Source: Natronosporangium sp035305625 (GTDB lineage Bacteria; Actinomycetota; Actinomycetes; Mycobacteriales; Micromonosporaceae). Taken from it: DNA of 64,000 nucleotides. This document shows, piece by piece, positions 9,345-18,855 of this stretch; within the stretch, counting starts at the first letter, position 1; each line of letters begins with the position of its first letter. Location of the stretch: NCBI GenBank assembly GCA_963809545.1, contig CAWEKD010000005.1:310001-374000 (forward strand), given 5' to 3'. Position numbers and translations under genes: made by a program. A model generated the notes under the pieces. It was not told where the DNA came from, did no database searches, and saw only the letters and a list, made by a program, of their open reading frames with translations.

Positions 9345-9543
9345 GGTGCGGCATGATAGTCCGTCTGGTGGACCCACCCCCTCGCCACGGTGCCACCCCA
9401 GGACGGACCGGGGGTGCGACCGGTCTGCGGGGTGGTCGATACTTTGGCGTGTAATTTGAACCCGAGATGCTGTGCGACCGACACAGCGTCCCACCATCGG
9501 GGTGGGGAGTAAGCCGATGCAGGACGGGAGCGGGGGAGGCGGC

Positions 9544-10356
9544 GTGACATCCAATGTGATAGGGGTGTGGCGCGCCCGGAACGTCCTGAAATACCTGGTA
9601 CGCCGGGATCTCGCGCTGAAGTACCAGCAGTCGGTGATGGGCTACCTCTGGTCCCTGATCGAACCGATCGGGATCGGCCTGATCTACTACTTCGTCTTCA
9701 TCGTGGTGATCGGGCGAGGCGAGCGGCTAGCCGGCACCATCCCGACCTCGCAGTACATCCTCTACCTGATGTCCGGGATCTTCGCCTTCATGTGGACCAA
9801 CGGGGTGATCAGTGAGGCGACCGGTGCCCTGACCGGGCAGAAGAGCCTGATCACCACCATGAGCGTGCCGCGGGAGGTGTTCCCGATCGGGCGGGTGTTC
9901 GCCCGCTCCGCGGAGTTCCTGGCCGGCCTACCGATCCTGTTCGCGATCGCGATCTGGGTGGGAGCGGACTTCTCCTGGTACCTTCTGGTGCTGCCGGTGG
10001 CGTTCCTGCTGCAAGCAACCTTCCTGATCGGCGTGGCGCTGCTGCTCTCCTCCCTCAACGTCATGCTCCGGGACATCGAGCGGTTCATGCGGATGCTGCA
10101 CCGGCTGATCTTCTACAGCACCCCGATCCTGTACCCGCTCCAGGCGGTGGAGGAGCACCTGCCGACCTGGGCGCAGATGATCTACAAGGCCAACCCGCTG
10201 GTGGGGGTGGTGGAGCTCTACCACGCGGCCTGGTTCCCGCAGGTCTACCCCTCGCCCGGGCTGTTGACCACCTGCGTGTTGGGTAGCTTTATTACCCTCG
10301 TAGCAGGCTGGCTGGTGTTCTACCGGCTCGAGCCGGCCGTGCTCAAGGAGCTGTAG
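9544..10356 (+). CDS. Polysaccharide/teichoic-acid ABC exporter, permease (TagG-like)
   Basis: About 270 residues. The start is probably the GTG at 9544 after GGGGGAGG; an ATG at 9517 after GGGGAG is equally possible. The sequence begins NVLKYLVRRDLALKYQQSV and MGYLWSLIEPIGIGLIYY, typical of ABC-2 polymer exporters (TagG, RfbA, KpsM), and has about six membrane helices, ending in MVFYRLEP-like residues. The stop overlaps the next start (TAGTG), so it is translationally coupled to the ATPase. It should move an undecaprenyl-linked wall polymer across the membrane. Being first in a same-strand run that continues into the ATP-grasp genes, it may export their product. Confidence 0.9.
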   Translation: MTSNVIGVWRARNVLKYLVRRDLALKYQQSVMGYLWSLIEPIGIGLIYYFVFIVVIGRGERLAGTIPTSQYILYLMSGIFAFMWTNGVISEATGALTGQKSLITTMSVPREVFPIGRVFARSAEFLAGLPILFAIAIWVGADFSWYLLVLPVAFLLQATFLIGVALLLSSLNVMLRDIERFMRMLHRLIFYSTPILYPLQAVEEHLPTWAQMIYKANPLVGVVELYHAAWFPQVYPSPGLLTTCVLGSFITLVAGWLVFYRLEPAVLKEL

Positions 10357-11135
10357 TGACCAAGCCGATCATCCAAGCCCGCAATCTCGGCGTGGAGTTC
10401 GTCCGCAACCGGCGCCGGAACATGCGGTTGCGGGAGATGGTGATCCGGCCGTTCGACCGGCAGCGACGGGCGGAGCAGGAGACGTTCTGGCCGCTGCGGA
10501 ACCTCACCTTCGACATCCAGCCCGGCGAATCGGTCGGGATCATCGGGAAGAACGGCACCGGCAAGAGCACCTTGCTGAAGTTGATCGCCGGGGTGCTGAA
10601 GCCGGACGAGGGTGAGATCATCGTCCGCGGTAAGGTGGCGCCCCTGATCCAGCTGTCGGCGGGCTTCTCTGGGGACCTGTCCGGACGGGAGAACGTCCAC
10701 CTGGTGGCGGCCCTGCACGGGCTGAGCCGGCAGCAGATCAAGAGCATGTTCGACGAGATCGTCGACTTCGCCGGTGATCAGGTGAAGCGGGCGATCGACT
10801 CTCCGCTGCGCCACTACTCCTCGGGGATGAAGGTGCGGCTGGGGTTTTCGCTCGTGTCCCGACTACCGCATCCGATCCTGCTGGTGGATGAGGCGCTCGC
10901 GGTCGGGGACCGGGAGTTCAAGAAGAAGTGCTACAAGGTCATCGACAACCTCCTGGCGGAGGGGCGCACCTTGGTGCTGGTCTCCCATAGCCAGCCCCAG
11001 CTGACCCGGTTCTGCAAACGCGGCCTGTACCTCAACGGCGGTCGACTCGTGGTGGACGGCACCATCCAGGAGGCGCTCGACGCCTACAACGGCCCCGACG
11101 AACCCCACCACGAGGTCGACAAGGATGACAACTGA
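10356..11135 (+). CDS. Polysaccharide/teichoic-acid ABC exporter, ATP-binding subunit (TagH-like)
   Basis: 259 residues, GTG start overlapping the permease stop by one base. It has Walker A GIIGKNGTGKST (about residues 64-75), the signature LRHYSSGMKVRLGFS, Walker B PILLVDEALAVGD and the switch His in LVLVSHSQPQ. The early element FWPLRNLTFDIQPGESVGII is characteristic of TagH/RfbB/KpsT polymer exporters. It ends at about 259 residues without the long C-terminal carbohydrate-binding domain seen in Wzt. It overlaps the racemase gene by 11 bases, a direct link between export machinery and the amino-acid genes downstream. Confidence 0.92.
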   Translation: MTKPIIQARNLGVEFVRNRRRNMRLREMVIRPFDRQRRAEQETFWPLRNLTFDIQPGESVGIIGKNGTGKSTLLKLIAGVLKPDEGEIIVRGKVAPLIQLSAGFSGDLSGRENVHLVAALHGLSRQQIKSMFDEIVDFAGDQVKRAIDSPLRHYSSGMKVRLGFSLVSRLPHPILLVDEALAVGDREFKKKCYKVIDNLLAEGRTLVLVSHSQPQLTRFCKRGLYLNGGRLVVDGTIQEALDAYNGPDEPHHEVDKDDN

Positions 11136-11871
11136 CGAGGCGGCGCCCCCCATACTCGGGGTGCTGGGCGGCATGGGACCGGCTGCTACCGCCGACTTCT
11201 TGGCCCGACTCGCCCGACTCACCCCGGCCCGGCGGGATCAGGATCACATCCCCACCATCGTCTACTCAGATCCACAGACCCCGGATCGCTCGGACGCCAT
11301 CCTGGGGCGGGGGCCGAGCCCGCTGCCGGCGATGTTGCGCGGAATCGACTTCCTGAACCAGGCCGGCTGTGCGTTGATCGCCATCCCTTGCAACACCGCC
11401 CACTACTGGTACGAGGAGCTGGCGGCGCGTTCCCGGGTGCCGATCCTCCACATCGCGGATGCCACCATCGAACGGCTGCGGGGCCGGCCCGCCCACCGGG
11501 TGGGGGTGCTCGCCACCGATGGCACGATCCAGGCCGGCATCTACCACCGACGCCTGCGGGCCGCGGGCTTGGAGCCACTCGATCTGCTCCAGGACGCTGG
11601 CGACAATCCGAGTGCCGGGGACAACCCGGTGATGCGCGGGATTCGCTTGATGAAGGGCGGCGACCCTGCCGGCGCCCGGGAGTCACTGGAGGCCGGGGCC
11701 AAGGAGTTGGTCAACCGCGGAGCGGATGCGCTGGTGGCCGGGTGCACCGACGTTTCCGCCGCGCTCGCCGGCGCCTCCATGCTGGCGGGCGTGCCGCTGC
11801 TGGACGCCGCCACCTGTCTCGTGGAGGCGAGCATCGCCCGCCTGGCGCCGATGCTGTCGCCTCATCCCTGA
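11125..11871 (+). CDS. Aspartate/glutamate racemase family protein (RacX/YgeA-like)
   Basis: 248 residues; the ATG lies inside the end of the ABC ATPase gene. GVLGGMGPAATADF at residues 12-25 is the family opening, and the two catalytic cysteines are visible: IPCNTAHYW (Cys near 89) and VAGCTDVSAAL (Cys near 207), each followed by the expected Thr. Such PLP-independent enzymes racemise Asp, Glu or a broader range of amino acids. Its coupling to a polymer exporter and to amino-acid ligases suggests that it supplies a D-amino acid for the product of this locus. Substrate unknown. Confidence 0.88.
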   Translation: MTTDEAAPPILGVLGGMGPAATADFLARLARLTPARRDQDHIPTIVYSDPQTPDRSDAILGRGPSPLPAMLRGIDFLNQAGCALIAIPCNTAHYWYEELAARSRVPILHIADATIERLRGRPAHRVGVLATDGTIQAGIYHRRLRAAGLEPLDLLQDAGDNPSAGDNPVMRGIRLMKGGDPAGARESLEAGAKELVNRGADALVAGCTDVSAALAGASMLAGVPLLDAATCLVEASIARLAPMLSPHP

Positions 11872-11953
11872 CGTTGCCGAAACGCTCCCGTGTCCACAGC
11901 TCCCGTCCAGCATCTGAGACTATCTTCACCATCTTCAGTGAAGAGAGGATCGG

Positions 11954-14179
11954 ATGAGCACCGGCGCCAACGTCACGTTCGAAGGTCTGATCAATCAGGC
12001 GTTAGCCGAGCTCCCCCAGCTGCCCGCGAGGGAGTACACCTTCGAACACCGGAGCACCCGTAAACGGGCGCTCGACGCCACCCTGTTGTCACGCGCCGCA
12101 CAAGAACTTGAACTAACAGTCACGCCGCTCACCGAGGAAATGGAGATCTTGAGCGACGGGCGGCGCCGCCTCGGCTTCCATCAGAACATGCCCTGGTCGC
12201 TCACTGCCCTTGACCGGCAGGTCACCAACGACAAGGAGCTGACCAAACGCATCCTGGCGAGCAACGGCCTACCCGTGGCCCGTGGGCGAGTGGTGCACTC
12301 GCTGGCGGAGGCCCGGGCCTTCTTCGGAGAACTGGCGGCGCCGGTGGTGGTCAAGCCCATCACCGGATCGGGCGGACGGGGCATCACCGTCGATGTGCGC
12401 ACCCCGGAGGAGCTGGCAGAGGCGGTCACGATCGCCCTGTCACACCACCGCCGCCTCCTCATTGAAGAAAGCATCCCCTGCGTGGACCTGCGCATCATGG
12501 TGGTCGCGGGCCGGGCGATCGCGGCCGTGCTCCGGGTGCCGGCGAACGTGGTAGGCGACGGGAAATCCACCATCGAGGAGCTGGTCGCCCAGAAGAACGC
12601 GCTCCGGGCGAAAAATGCCTATCTCAAGCACGCGCCGCTGGAGTTGTCCCCCGCCGTACAGGAGCGGCTCCGGGAAAAGGGACTCTCACCTGTGAGCGTC
12701 CTTCCTCCCGGGCAGCGCGTGTTCCTCCACTACAAGGCCAACGTCTCCTCGGGTGGGGACAGCTACAACGTCAGCGGCCACCTACATGACGATTTTCTCC
12801 GGCTCGCGGAGCGCGCCGCGGCGAGCTTCGGCTCGATGCGCCACGCCGGCGTGGACCTCCTCGCCACCGACCTGCGGAAGCCGATCGCCGCACAACGGTG
12901 CGTCGTGTGCGAGGTCAACGCCAACAACGACATGCCGCTCCACGTATTCCCGATGTTCGGTGATCCCGTGGATGTGGGGCGGCTGGAGGTGCTCGGATAC
13001 TTTCAGGAGTCCCGGTGGTCACGGCTGCGACACCGAACGATCGATCTGGTGACCGGCCGTGCCTCCCGGTCACCTCAGCAGCAACACGCCACCCCCGTAC
13101 GCGTGACTGCCAAGGCGTCACTTTCAGAGTGGCCACAGTTGGCGGATCTGCTGGCTAAACCCTGCCAATACGGGGAAGAGGCGGGTAGCGCCAGTTCAGT
13201 CCGTGAACTCGACGAGCAGCAACTAGCAAAGGCATTCGCCGATCAAGGCGCGGCGGACAGTGTCCGCTTCCGGAACCGCCTCGCCTATCTCCGCCAAGGC
13301 GAACGCGAGATGATAGTGGAACGCAGTGGTGCCGACATGTTCACCATTGCGCTGAGCAGGCGGCCAGACGCCATTTATCGACTGTTGCGCGAGGCCGATC
13401 TGCCGTCATGCTTCGCCACGAGGATCAGCAGTCGCCAGTGGGAAAAGGCGCAAAACATTCTTGAGAAGAAGCGTGGACCGTGGAACCTGCGCCCCGGGCC
13501 GCACACGCGGATCGGTGAAGGGGTGTACGGGTGCCACGACCAGGCCACTCTCGAACAGGCCTGGTCAGAGCTCGCCCTCAACGCACGCACGCTGCTCCTG
13601 CAACAGGCGCCAGAGCAGCTTGCCTTCCGGGTCCTGCTGATCGATGACCAGGTGGCCAGCTGTCAATTGCTGGTCCCGGTCGGCTTGGTCGGAGACGGTG
13701 TCTCCACTGCCGCAGAGCTGCTGGCAGAGAAGATCAACGCTCGCCTACAGCACCCGTTCTTCCGTCATCATCCGCTCCCGGAGCAGCTGCTGGAGAGCGC
13801 CCCCGCCCAGGCCGCAGGGCTCACCCCGGACAGTGTGCTGCCCGCCGGCCAATGGGTGCCCTTGGCCACGTCTCCCGTTCTCGTCACGCAACTGGAGACC
13901 ATCGGTTTCCGCGGCTGCCCGGTGCCCGACCTACCGGACGTAGCCCAGACCGTGCGGTCACTCGTGGGGAATCCACCCATGCTTTCCGTTGACTTTGCCG
14001 CTCGTCTGACCGCCCGCGGTCGCACGCGGTGGGCGGTATCCGGGCTGGATCCGGATCCGGTATTGGCACAGTTCGTCTGGCCATGGGCCGGTGATGATCA
14101 ACAGCACGAGGTCTACTCGATGGTCGTCAGCATGCTCCTAAACGGGCAAAAATATACGCTACAGGTAGGTCGTGGGTAG
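11954..14179 (+). CDS. Tandem ATP-grasp protein: active GshF/CphA-like module plus a degenerate second module
   Basis: 741 residues; the ATG follows GAAGAGAGGATCGG. The first module (about 80-350) has DKELTKRILASNGLPV, the ATP lysine in VVVKPITGSGGRG, NVVGDGKSTIEELVAQKN, NVSSGGDSYNV and the Mg-binding CEVNANND, then HVFPMFGDP. These are marks of the ATP-grasp of GshF and cyanophycin synthetase, which join a carboxylate to an amine via an acyl phosphate. The second half (about 370-741) repeats parts of the pattern (VGLVGDGVSTAAELLAEKIN, LPEQLL...LTPDSVLPAGQWVPL) but lacks the glycine-rich loop and a clear ExN, so it is probably non-catalytic. Base composition is less GC-rich than the flanks. 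The substrate cannot be named. Confidence 0.8.
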   Translation: MSTGANVTFEGLINQALAELPQLPAREYTFEHRSTRKRALDATLLSRAAQELELTVTPLTEEMEILSDGRRRLGFHQNMPWSLTALDRQVTNDKELTKRILASNGLPVARGRVVHSLAEARAFFGELAAPVVVKPITGSGGRGITVDVRTPEELAEAVTIALSHHRRLLIEESIPCVDLRIMVVAGRAIAAVLRVPANVVGDGKSTIEELVAQKNALRAKNAYLKHAPLELSPAVQERLREKGLSPVSVLPPGQRVFLHYKANVSSGGDSYNVSGHLHDDFLRLAERAAASFGSMRHAGVDLLATDLRKPIAAQRCVVCEVNANNDMPLHVFPMFGDPVDVGRLEVLGYFQESRWSRLRHRTIDLVTGRASRSPQQQHATPVRVTAKASLSEWPQLADLLAKPCQYGEEAGSASSVRELDEQQLAKAFADQGAADSVRFRNRLAYLRQGEREMIVERSGADMFTIALSRRPDAIYRLLREADLPSCFATRISSRQWEKAQNILEKKRGPWNLRPGPHTRIGEGVYGCHDQATLEQAWSELALNARTLLLQQAPEQLAFRVLLIDDQVASCQLLVPVGLVGDGVSTAAELLAEKINARLQHPFFRHHPLPEQLLESAPAQAAGLTPDSVLPAGQWVPLATSPVLVTQLETIGFRGCPVPDLPDVAQTVRSLVGNPPMLSVDFAARLTARGRTRWAVSGLDPDPVLAQFVWPWAGDDQQHEVYSMVVSMLLNGQKYTLQVGRG

Positions 14180-14340
14180 TTCCGCCGGTCATAGTGTCCG
14201 CCAAGCGCCATTACACCCCACCTGGCCGATGGCTATGCTGTGCTCTCGCAGCTACCCTCCGCCGGGTGCTCGACCGGTGACCGGCCGGTCGATACCCCTG
14301 GGTCCGCGCTGCCGCCCCTCGATCCCGGAGGAGAAACCGG

Positions 14341-16344
14341 ATGTCGAACGCTGAGGCACGCCTTGTCCTCACCCGTCTGCGCGCCACCTCCTACAAGGTG
14401 GAGGAGGGACTGAATGTCCTCGTCCAGGTGCGGGGGCGCCTGCCAGACGGTCGGCACATCGACGCTCTCGGTGAGGGCTACCCTCGGGGCCGCGACACGG
14501 GTGACCGGGCCGGTGCGTGGTGGCCATTTCTGGTCGACTGCCTGCGCCAGCTTGAGGGGCGGGAGCTGCCGGGGACCGATCCGGCGGCGGCCCTCGCCGC
14601 CGTCCAGGCGGTACTGGCCGAGTGTGAAAAATTGGCGGCGGTCCAGGCAGAGGAGCTAGCCGCCCGGGATCGCGAGCTGGGTATCCAGCTCACTGGGATT
14701 CGGGCAGCCAAGCGGGCGGTCAAGCGGACCGTGCGGACCGTGCTGGACGAAGCCACCTTCTGGCGGAAGCCGAAGCCCTTCCAAGGAACCCTGCTCGCAC
14801 TAGAGGCCGCGCTGGTCGACCTTCTCACCCGGGCGTTCGCGCAGTCGCCAGAAGCACTCCTGGGGCGCCAGGCCGCCGGACTCCGCCCCCACCTGCCCCT
14901 ACCCTTCGGGGAACCGGGTGAGCCGACCACGGTCTTTGAGCGGGTACTGAGCCACCGGGTGATCGAATCAGCCGCGTTCCCGCCCCCACCCGCCCCCACC
15001 TACAACGGGATGGCGTCGACCACCTACCACGAGGTGCCCTACCTCAAGCCGCTCGGCTCCAACGGCACCAAGGGGCACCTGTTGGAGCGGGAAGCGCTGA
15101 TGCTCGGGCTGAGCACGGTCCGGTTCTCCAAGGGGGCGTTCCTCGCTACCGACGGCAAGCAGCCACCTCTGATCTTCAAGTGGAGCCGCTCCCCCCGCTC
15201 GAGCGCGGTTTCGCTGGCGCTGTGCACCCACAAGGAAGCCACCCGGATGCGGTTGCGGCGCGCAGGCGTCCCGGTCCCGCAGGGGCGGACGTTCGCCTAC
15301 GGCGACTTTGAGGCTGCGAAGGCGTTCGCGGCCCGGATCGGCTATCCGGTGGTGGTGAAGCCGGCGATGGGGGTACGCGGCATCGGGGTGGTCGCCAACA
15401 TTCAGAATGAGCAGGAACTGGACCAAGCCTTCGCGCAACTGGTGAACAGTCGGCTCGGCAAAGGCGACTTCATTGTCGAGCAGCACATCACCGGCCGGGA
15501 CTACCGGATCGTCGTGGTGGGGGACGAGGTGATCGCCGCGATCCTGCGTGATCCCGCGTCCGTGGAGGGTGATGGCGAGCACACCGTCGCCGAACTGATC
15601 ATCAACAAGAACACTGCCCGCCGCCTCAATCCGCACCTGTGGGGCCGCCCGATCAAGTACGACGCCGCCGCTCGCTATCAGTTGCAGCGGGCGGGGCTCA
15701 CTCTCACCTCCATCCCGGAGGCAGGGCAGAAGGTGCTGTTGAGCAGCTCCTGCAGTCTGTCACAGGGCGGAGACTCGATCGATGTCCTTGACGAGCTGCA
15801 CCCCAGCATCAAGGAAGCCTGCGTGAAGGCGGTCAAGGCGGTCCCTGGGCTCTGGTTCTGCGGCGTGGACTTCCTGATCGAAGACCACACTCGACCGCTG
15901 TCGGAGCAACGGGCGGGTATCTGCGAGCTGAACGCGCATGCGGCCATCGGGAACTGCGAGTACCCGCTCTACGGCACCCCCCGGGAAGTGGCCCGGACGG
16001 TGATGAAGCAGAGCGTGGAGCACTTTGGGCTGCAGGTGAACGGCGAGTACGCCGACCAGCTCGCCCTCCGGCTGACCATCCGTGGCCGGGTCACCAGGGT
16101 TGGCTACCGGACCTGGATGCAGCGGCACGCCCTCAACTTTGGCCTGACCGGGTGGGTGCGGAACGTCGACTCGCAGACCGTCGAGGCGGTGCTGGTGGGT
16201 GACGCAGCACCGGTTACCGCCCTCGCCGCCGCAGCGGTGCTTGGGCCGCGTCGCGCCCGTCCCACATCAGTCTCGACGGAGCACATCACCGCCCCGTCAC
16301 TGGACTCCTTCCAGATCCTCGAATCAGCACCGGAGAGGACGTGA
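14341..16344 (+). CDS. Fusion: enolase-type N-terminal (capping) domain + ATP-grasp ligase + acylphosphatase domain
   Basis: 667 residues; ATG after GGAGGAGAAACCGG. Residues about 5-190 resemble only the capping part of the enolase superfamily (VLVQVRGRLPDGRHIDALGE, then KPFQGTLLALEAALVDLL); the barrel is absent. Residues about 220-545 are a GshF/CphA-like ATP-grasp with HKEATRMRLRRAGVPVPQG, VVVKPAMGVRGIGVV, GDGEHTVAELIINKN, SLSQGGDSIDV and the Mg-binding CELNAH, followed by YPLYGTPREV. Residues about 570-640 are an acylphosphatase fold: IRGRVTRVGYRTW keeps the catalytic Arg and GWVRN the catalytic Asn. A ligase carrying an acyl-phosphate hydrolase could edit its own intermediate. The reaction is probably peptide-bond formation; substrates unknown. 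Confidence 0.82.
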   Translation: MSNAEARLVLTRLRATSYKVEEGLNVLVQVRGRLPDGRHIDALGEGYPRGRDTGDRAGAWWPFLVDCLRQLEGRELPGTDPAAALAAVQAVLAECEKLAAVQAEELAARDRELGIQLTGIRAAKRAVKRTVRTVLDEATFWRKPKPFQGTLLALEAALVDLLTRAFAQSPEALLGRQAAGLRPHLPLPFGEPGEPTTVFERVLSHRVIESAAFPPPPAPTYNGMASTTYHEVPYLKPLGSNGTKGHLLEREALMLGLSTVRFSKGAFLATDGKQPPLIFKWSRSPRSSAVSLALCTHKEATRMRLRRAGVPVPQGRTFAYGDFEAAKAFAARIGYPVVVKPAMGVRGIGVVANIQNEQELDQAFAQLVNSRLGKGDFIVEQHITGRDYRIVVVGDEVIAAILRDPASVEGDGEHTVAELIINKNTARRLNPHLWGRPIKYDAAARYQLQRAGLTLTSIPEAGQKVLLSSSCSLSQGGDSIDVLDELHPSIKEACVKAVKAVPGLWFCGVDFLIEDHTRPLSEQRAGICELNAHAAIGNCEYPLYGTPREVARTVMKQSVEHFGLQVNGEYADQLALRLTIRGRVTRVGYRTWMQRHALNFGLTGWVRNVDSQTVEAVLVGDAAPVTALAAAAVLGPRRARPTSVSTEHITAPSLDSFQILESAPERT

Positions 16345-16350
16345 CGTGTC

Positions 16351-17517
16351 GTGAGGCTACGCACCATTGAGGACCCGGCCATCCCGGCTGTCATCCGGGA
16401 TGGCTACGAGGTACATCGCGCCGCGCTCCGGCACGGTCTCAACGTCCTGCTCTACCCCCGGCAGGTGATGATGACCCGCCCTGCCGAGGGTGGCCCGGAA
16501 CTGTCCTTCGTGCACGGAATACCGCAGACCTCGTCGCTGGCGGCGGTCACGTATGCCCAGGACAAACGGATGCGGCGGGAGCTGCTGGAACGGGCGGGAC
16601 TGCTCGTACCGCCGGGGGGCTCATTCGCGATCGGTCGGGAGCTCGACGAGGCGCTCGCCTTTGCCAGTGAGATTGGTTACCCGGTGGTGGTCAAGCCGGC
16701 CGTAGGCGACAATATCAGCGAGTCGCTAGTGGATATTGGCGACGAGCAGCAGCTTCGGGAAGCCATCGCCTACCTGCGCCAGCCTGAGCTGGAGCGGCCG
16801 TCCTTCACCCGGTCTGCGTACGGCCTGACCCTGCTGTTGGAGCCGGAGGAAGAAGATGGCCGGACAGTTGCCCCGGCCGGCTATCAGTTCCTGCTCGAGC
16901 GTCAGGTCCAGGGCAATTACCTACGACTAGTGGTGCTCGGCGAGGAGATCATCTCCGCGATCCATTGTGCGGATGGCCCCACCCCCACCGCCGGTGATAA
17001 GGAAGTCACTGACGAGCTGCACCCGTCGCTCCGGGCATTGGCGACAGCGGCTCTCCGCACTATCCCTGAGCTTCCCCTCGCCGCGATCGATGTGGTGCTG
17101 ACCGACCACCGCCGTCCGGTGGACGAGCAACAGGTGTGGATTGTGGAGCTGTCCGAGCGGCCTTGGCTTAGCACCCAGGCGGCTATCTCCGAGCATGCCA
17201 GCCAGCGCATCGGCGAGGCCATCCTCCAGTACGAGGCGAATGCCGCTGGACTTTCCCTGCCTCCATCCAAAGACGACGTCTCGGTCGAATTCCTCATCGA
17301 GGGCGCCACCAATCCGGAGGCTGTCGTATCAGCCATCGCCGCCGCAGCAGCTGACGCAGGGCTGACCAAACAGGTGAGTGTTCTGGACCGAGTGGACGGT
17401 ACTGTAAACGGCAATCTGCACGGTTCGGCAGACCACATCGCACGCCTCTTCGAACTACTGGTCGCCGGTGAGCTCGACGGCCAACGGGCGATGTTGGTCG
17501 ATGCGCGACACTTGTAG
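16351..17517 (+). CDS. Short ATP-grasp protein with acylphosphatase-like C-terminus, probably degenerate
   Basis: 388 residues from a GTG seven bases after the previous stop, after GGAGAGGAC. It follows the family pattern at first: AQDKRMRRELLERAGLLVP, the ATP lysine in YPVVVKPAVGDNISES, and FLLERQVQGNYLRLVVLGEE. It then jumps from SAIHCADGP straight to KEVTDELHPSLRALA. The segment of about 75 residues that holds GDG..T..ELI..KN and the N-S-GGD loop in its neighbours is missing, and the Mg-binding ExN has become ELS. The last 80 residues look like an acylphosphatase fold without the catalytic Arg and Asn. It may be a regulatory or scaffolding relative of the active ligases. Confidence 0.75.
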   Translation: MRLRTIEDPAIPAVIRDGYEVHRAALRHGLNVLLYPRQVMMTRPAEGGPELSFVHGIPQTSSLAAVTYAQDKRMRRELLERAGLLVPPGGSFAIGRELDEALAFASEIGYPVVVKPAVGDNISESLVDIGDEQQLREAIAYLRQPELERPSFTRSAYGLTLLLEPEEEDGRTVAPAGYQFLLERQVQGNYLRLVVLGEEIISAIHCADGPTPTAGDKEVTDELHPSLRALATAALRTIPELPLAAIDVVLTDHRRPVDEQQVWIVELSERPWLSTQAAISEHASQRIGEAILQYEANAAGLSLPPSKDDVSVEFLIEGATNPEAVVSAIAAAAADAGLTKQVSVLDRVDGTVNGNLHGSADHIARLFELLVAGELDGQRAMLVDARHL

Positions 17518-17526
17518 GAGGCTTGG

Positions 17527-18795
17527 GTGAGCCACGACCGGCATTTTCGGCTCCGGGAAGTGGACATCATCTGGTACCAGATGCCGTTGAAGCGGCCTTA
17601 CGGTACCGCCAGGGGGGCACCACTCACAGCATCAACTTCCTAGTCATGGTGACCGCGGAGGGGGCCGGACGAACCATCCGTGGCGTCGGGGAATGTCAAC
17701 CCCGCCATGCTCTCACCGGTGACGGCGGCAAGGACCGGACTGCTGCCTGGGATTTCCTGTGCGCCGCCGCGGACTGGTTGCGTGATCGGACCATCGATTG
17801 CGCTGATCCTGCGGCCGCTGTCCGCTCCGTCCGAGCCCTCATGCGTGACCTACAGCCGGTGGCGATCGCGTACGCCGACGACAGCAACCGGGACAAGCCC
17901 TATCGGGGGACCACCCTCGGCATCGAGGTGGCCCTCCTCGATGCCGCTGCGCGGGCACTCAATCTGCAGCTCGCGGAGCTGCTGGGCAAGCGACGTGACC
18001 AGATCGGCATCAGCATCTCCACCATCGGTGCGAATGTCGAACTGGCAAAAGTTCCGGAAAGGGTAATTAAGCAACAGCGGTTCCCCATGACCCGGGTCAA
18101 GGGAGTGGGGGGATCTCACTAAAGACCTGGAGTTGTTGGAAACCGTCGCCAGCGCCAACCGCTCTGTGGGACGGGAAAAACCACTCTGGATCGACATCAA
18201 CGAGGGACTGCGGTACGAGGAGGCGGCCGACCTGCTCCGCGCGATCGCGGAAAAGATGGCCAAGGGAATCCTGCCGACTTCCCTGGTCGTCGAGGGCATG
18301 CTTCCCAAGGCCGAGTTCACTCGCCTAGCCGAGCTGCAGCGGCTCGCAGACGCAGAGTGCACGCGTCTTGATGACGGCCGCGGGTTGGACCTGCGGATCA
18401 TGCCCGACGAAGGTTTGTGGGACATCACTGACTTTCATCAGTTGCTCGATGCGGGCGGCTGCCGAGCCATCAACATCAAAGCCCCCAAGGCGGGCGGCCT
18501 GCTTCCCTCTCTGGATCTCGCGGAGGCCGCGGTTGCGGCTCAACCAGACATCCACCTGTGCATCGGGGGGATGGTCGGCACCAGCGACATCACGGCCTGG
18601 ACTTTGCACAACCTGGCTCGGGCACTACCTCGGATCGACTACCTCACCGCGGTCCCCCCGAGAATGTCGAGGAACGGATCAGCGATCCGCTGGCGAGATA
18701 TGTCGCTAAAGGAAGCAATATCATCGCCCCCCAAGTCCTCCCTGGTATAGGCACGAGCCTACGGCTGGACAAGCTCACGCCGTACATCAAGACCA
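17527..18795 (+). pseudogene. Enolase-superfamily (dipeptide epimerase-like) segment, part 1 of a broken enolase-CapA-ATP-grasp gene
   Basis: A GTG at 17527 opens VDIIWYQMPLKRPYGTARG, the enolase-superfamily N-terminus, but the frame shifts at the G6 tract 17612-17617. It continues with THSINFLVMVTAEG and RGVGECQPRHALTGDGG, shifts at G6 18107-18112, and shifts again at C6 18654-18659. Read across these shifts, the barrel is complete: RVKGVG (KxK-like strand), WIDINEG, VVEGMLP and IMPDEGLWD (three metal ligands) and INIKAPKAGG (catalytic Lys). This pattern fits muconate-lactonising/dipeptide epimerase enzymes. No stop separates it from the CapA segment, so all three parts seem to have been one polypeptide of about 1190 residues. 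Confidence 0.75.
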
Positions 18796-18855
18796 GCACG
18801 CTTTCAAACGCCGGGGCAACATCGACTGCTCTCACCATCGAGCAGGTGCCCGACG

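Noticed and set aside
17612..18112. Programmed ribosomal frameshifting at the G6 tracts of the enolase segment
   Set aside because: The tracts lack a slippery X-XXY-YYZ context with a downstream structure, and the shifts go in different directions. Error or decay is simpler.
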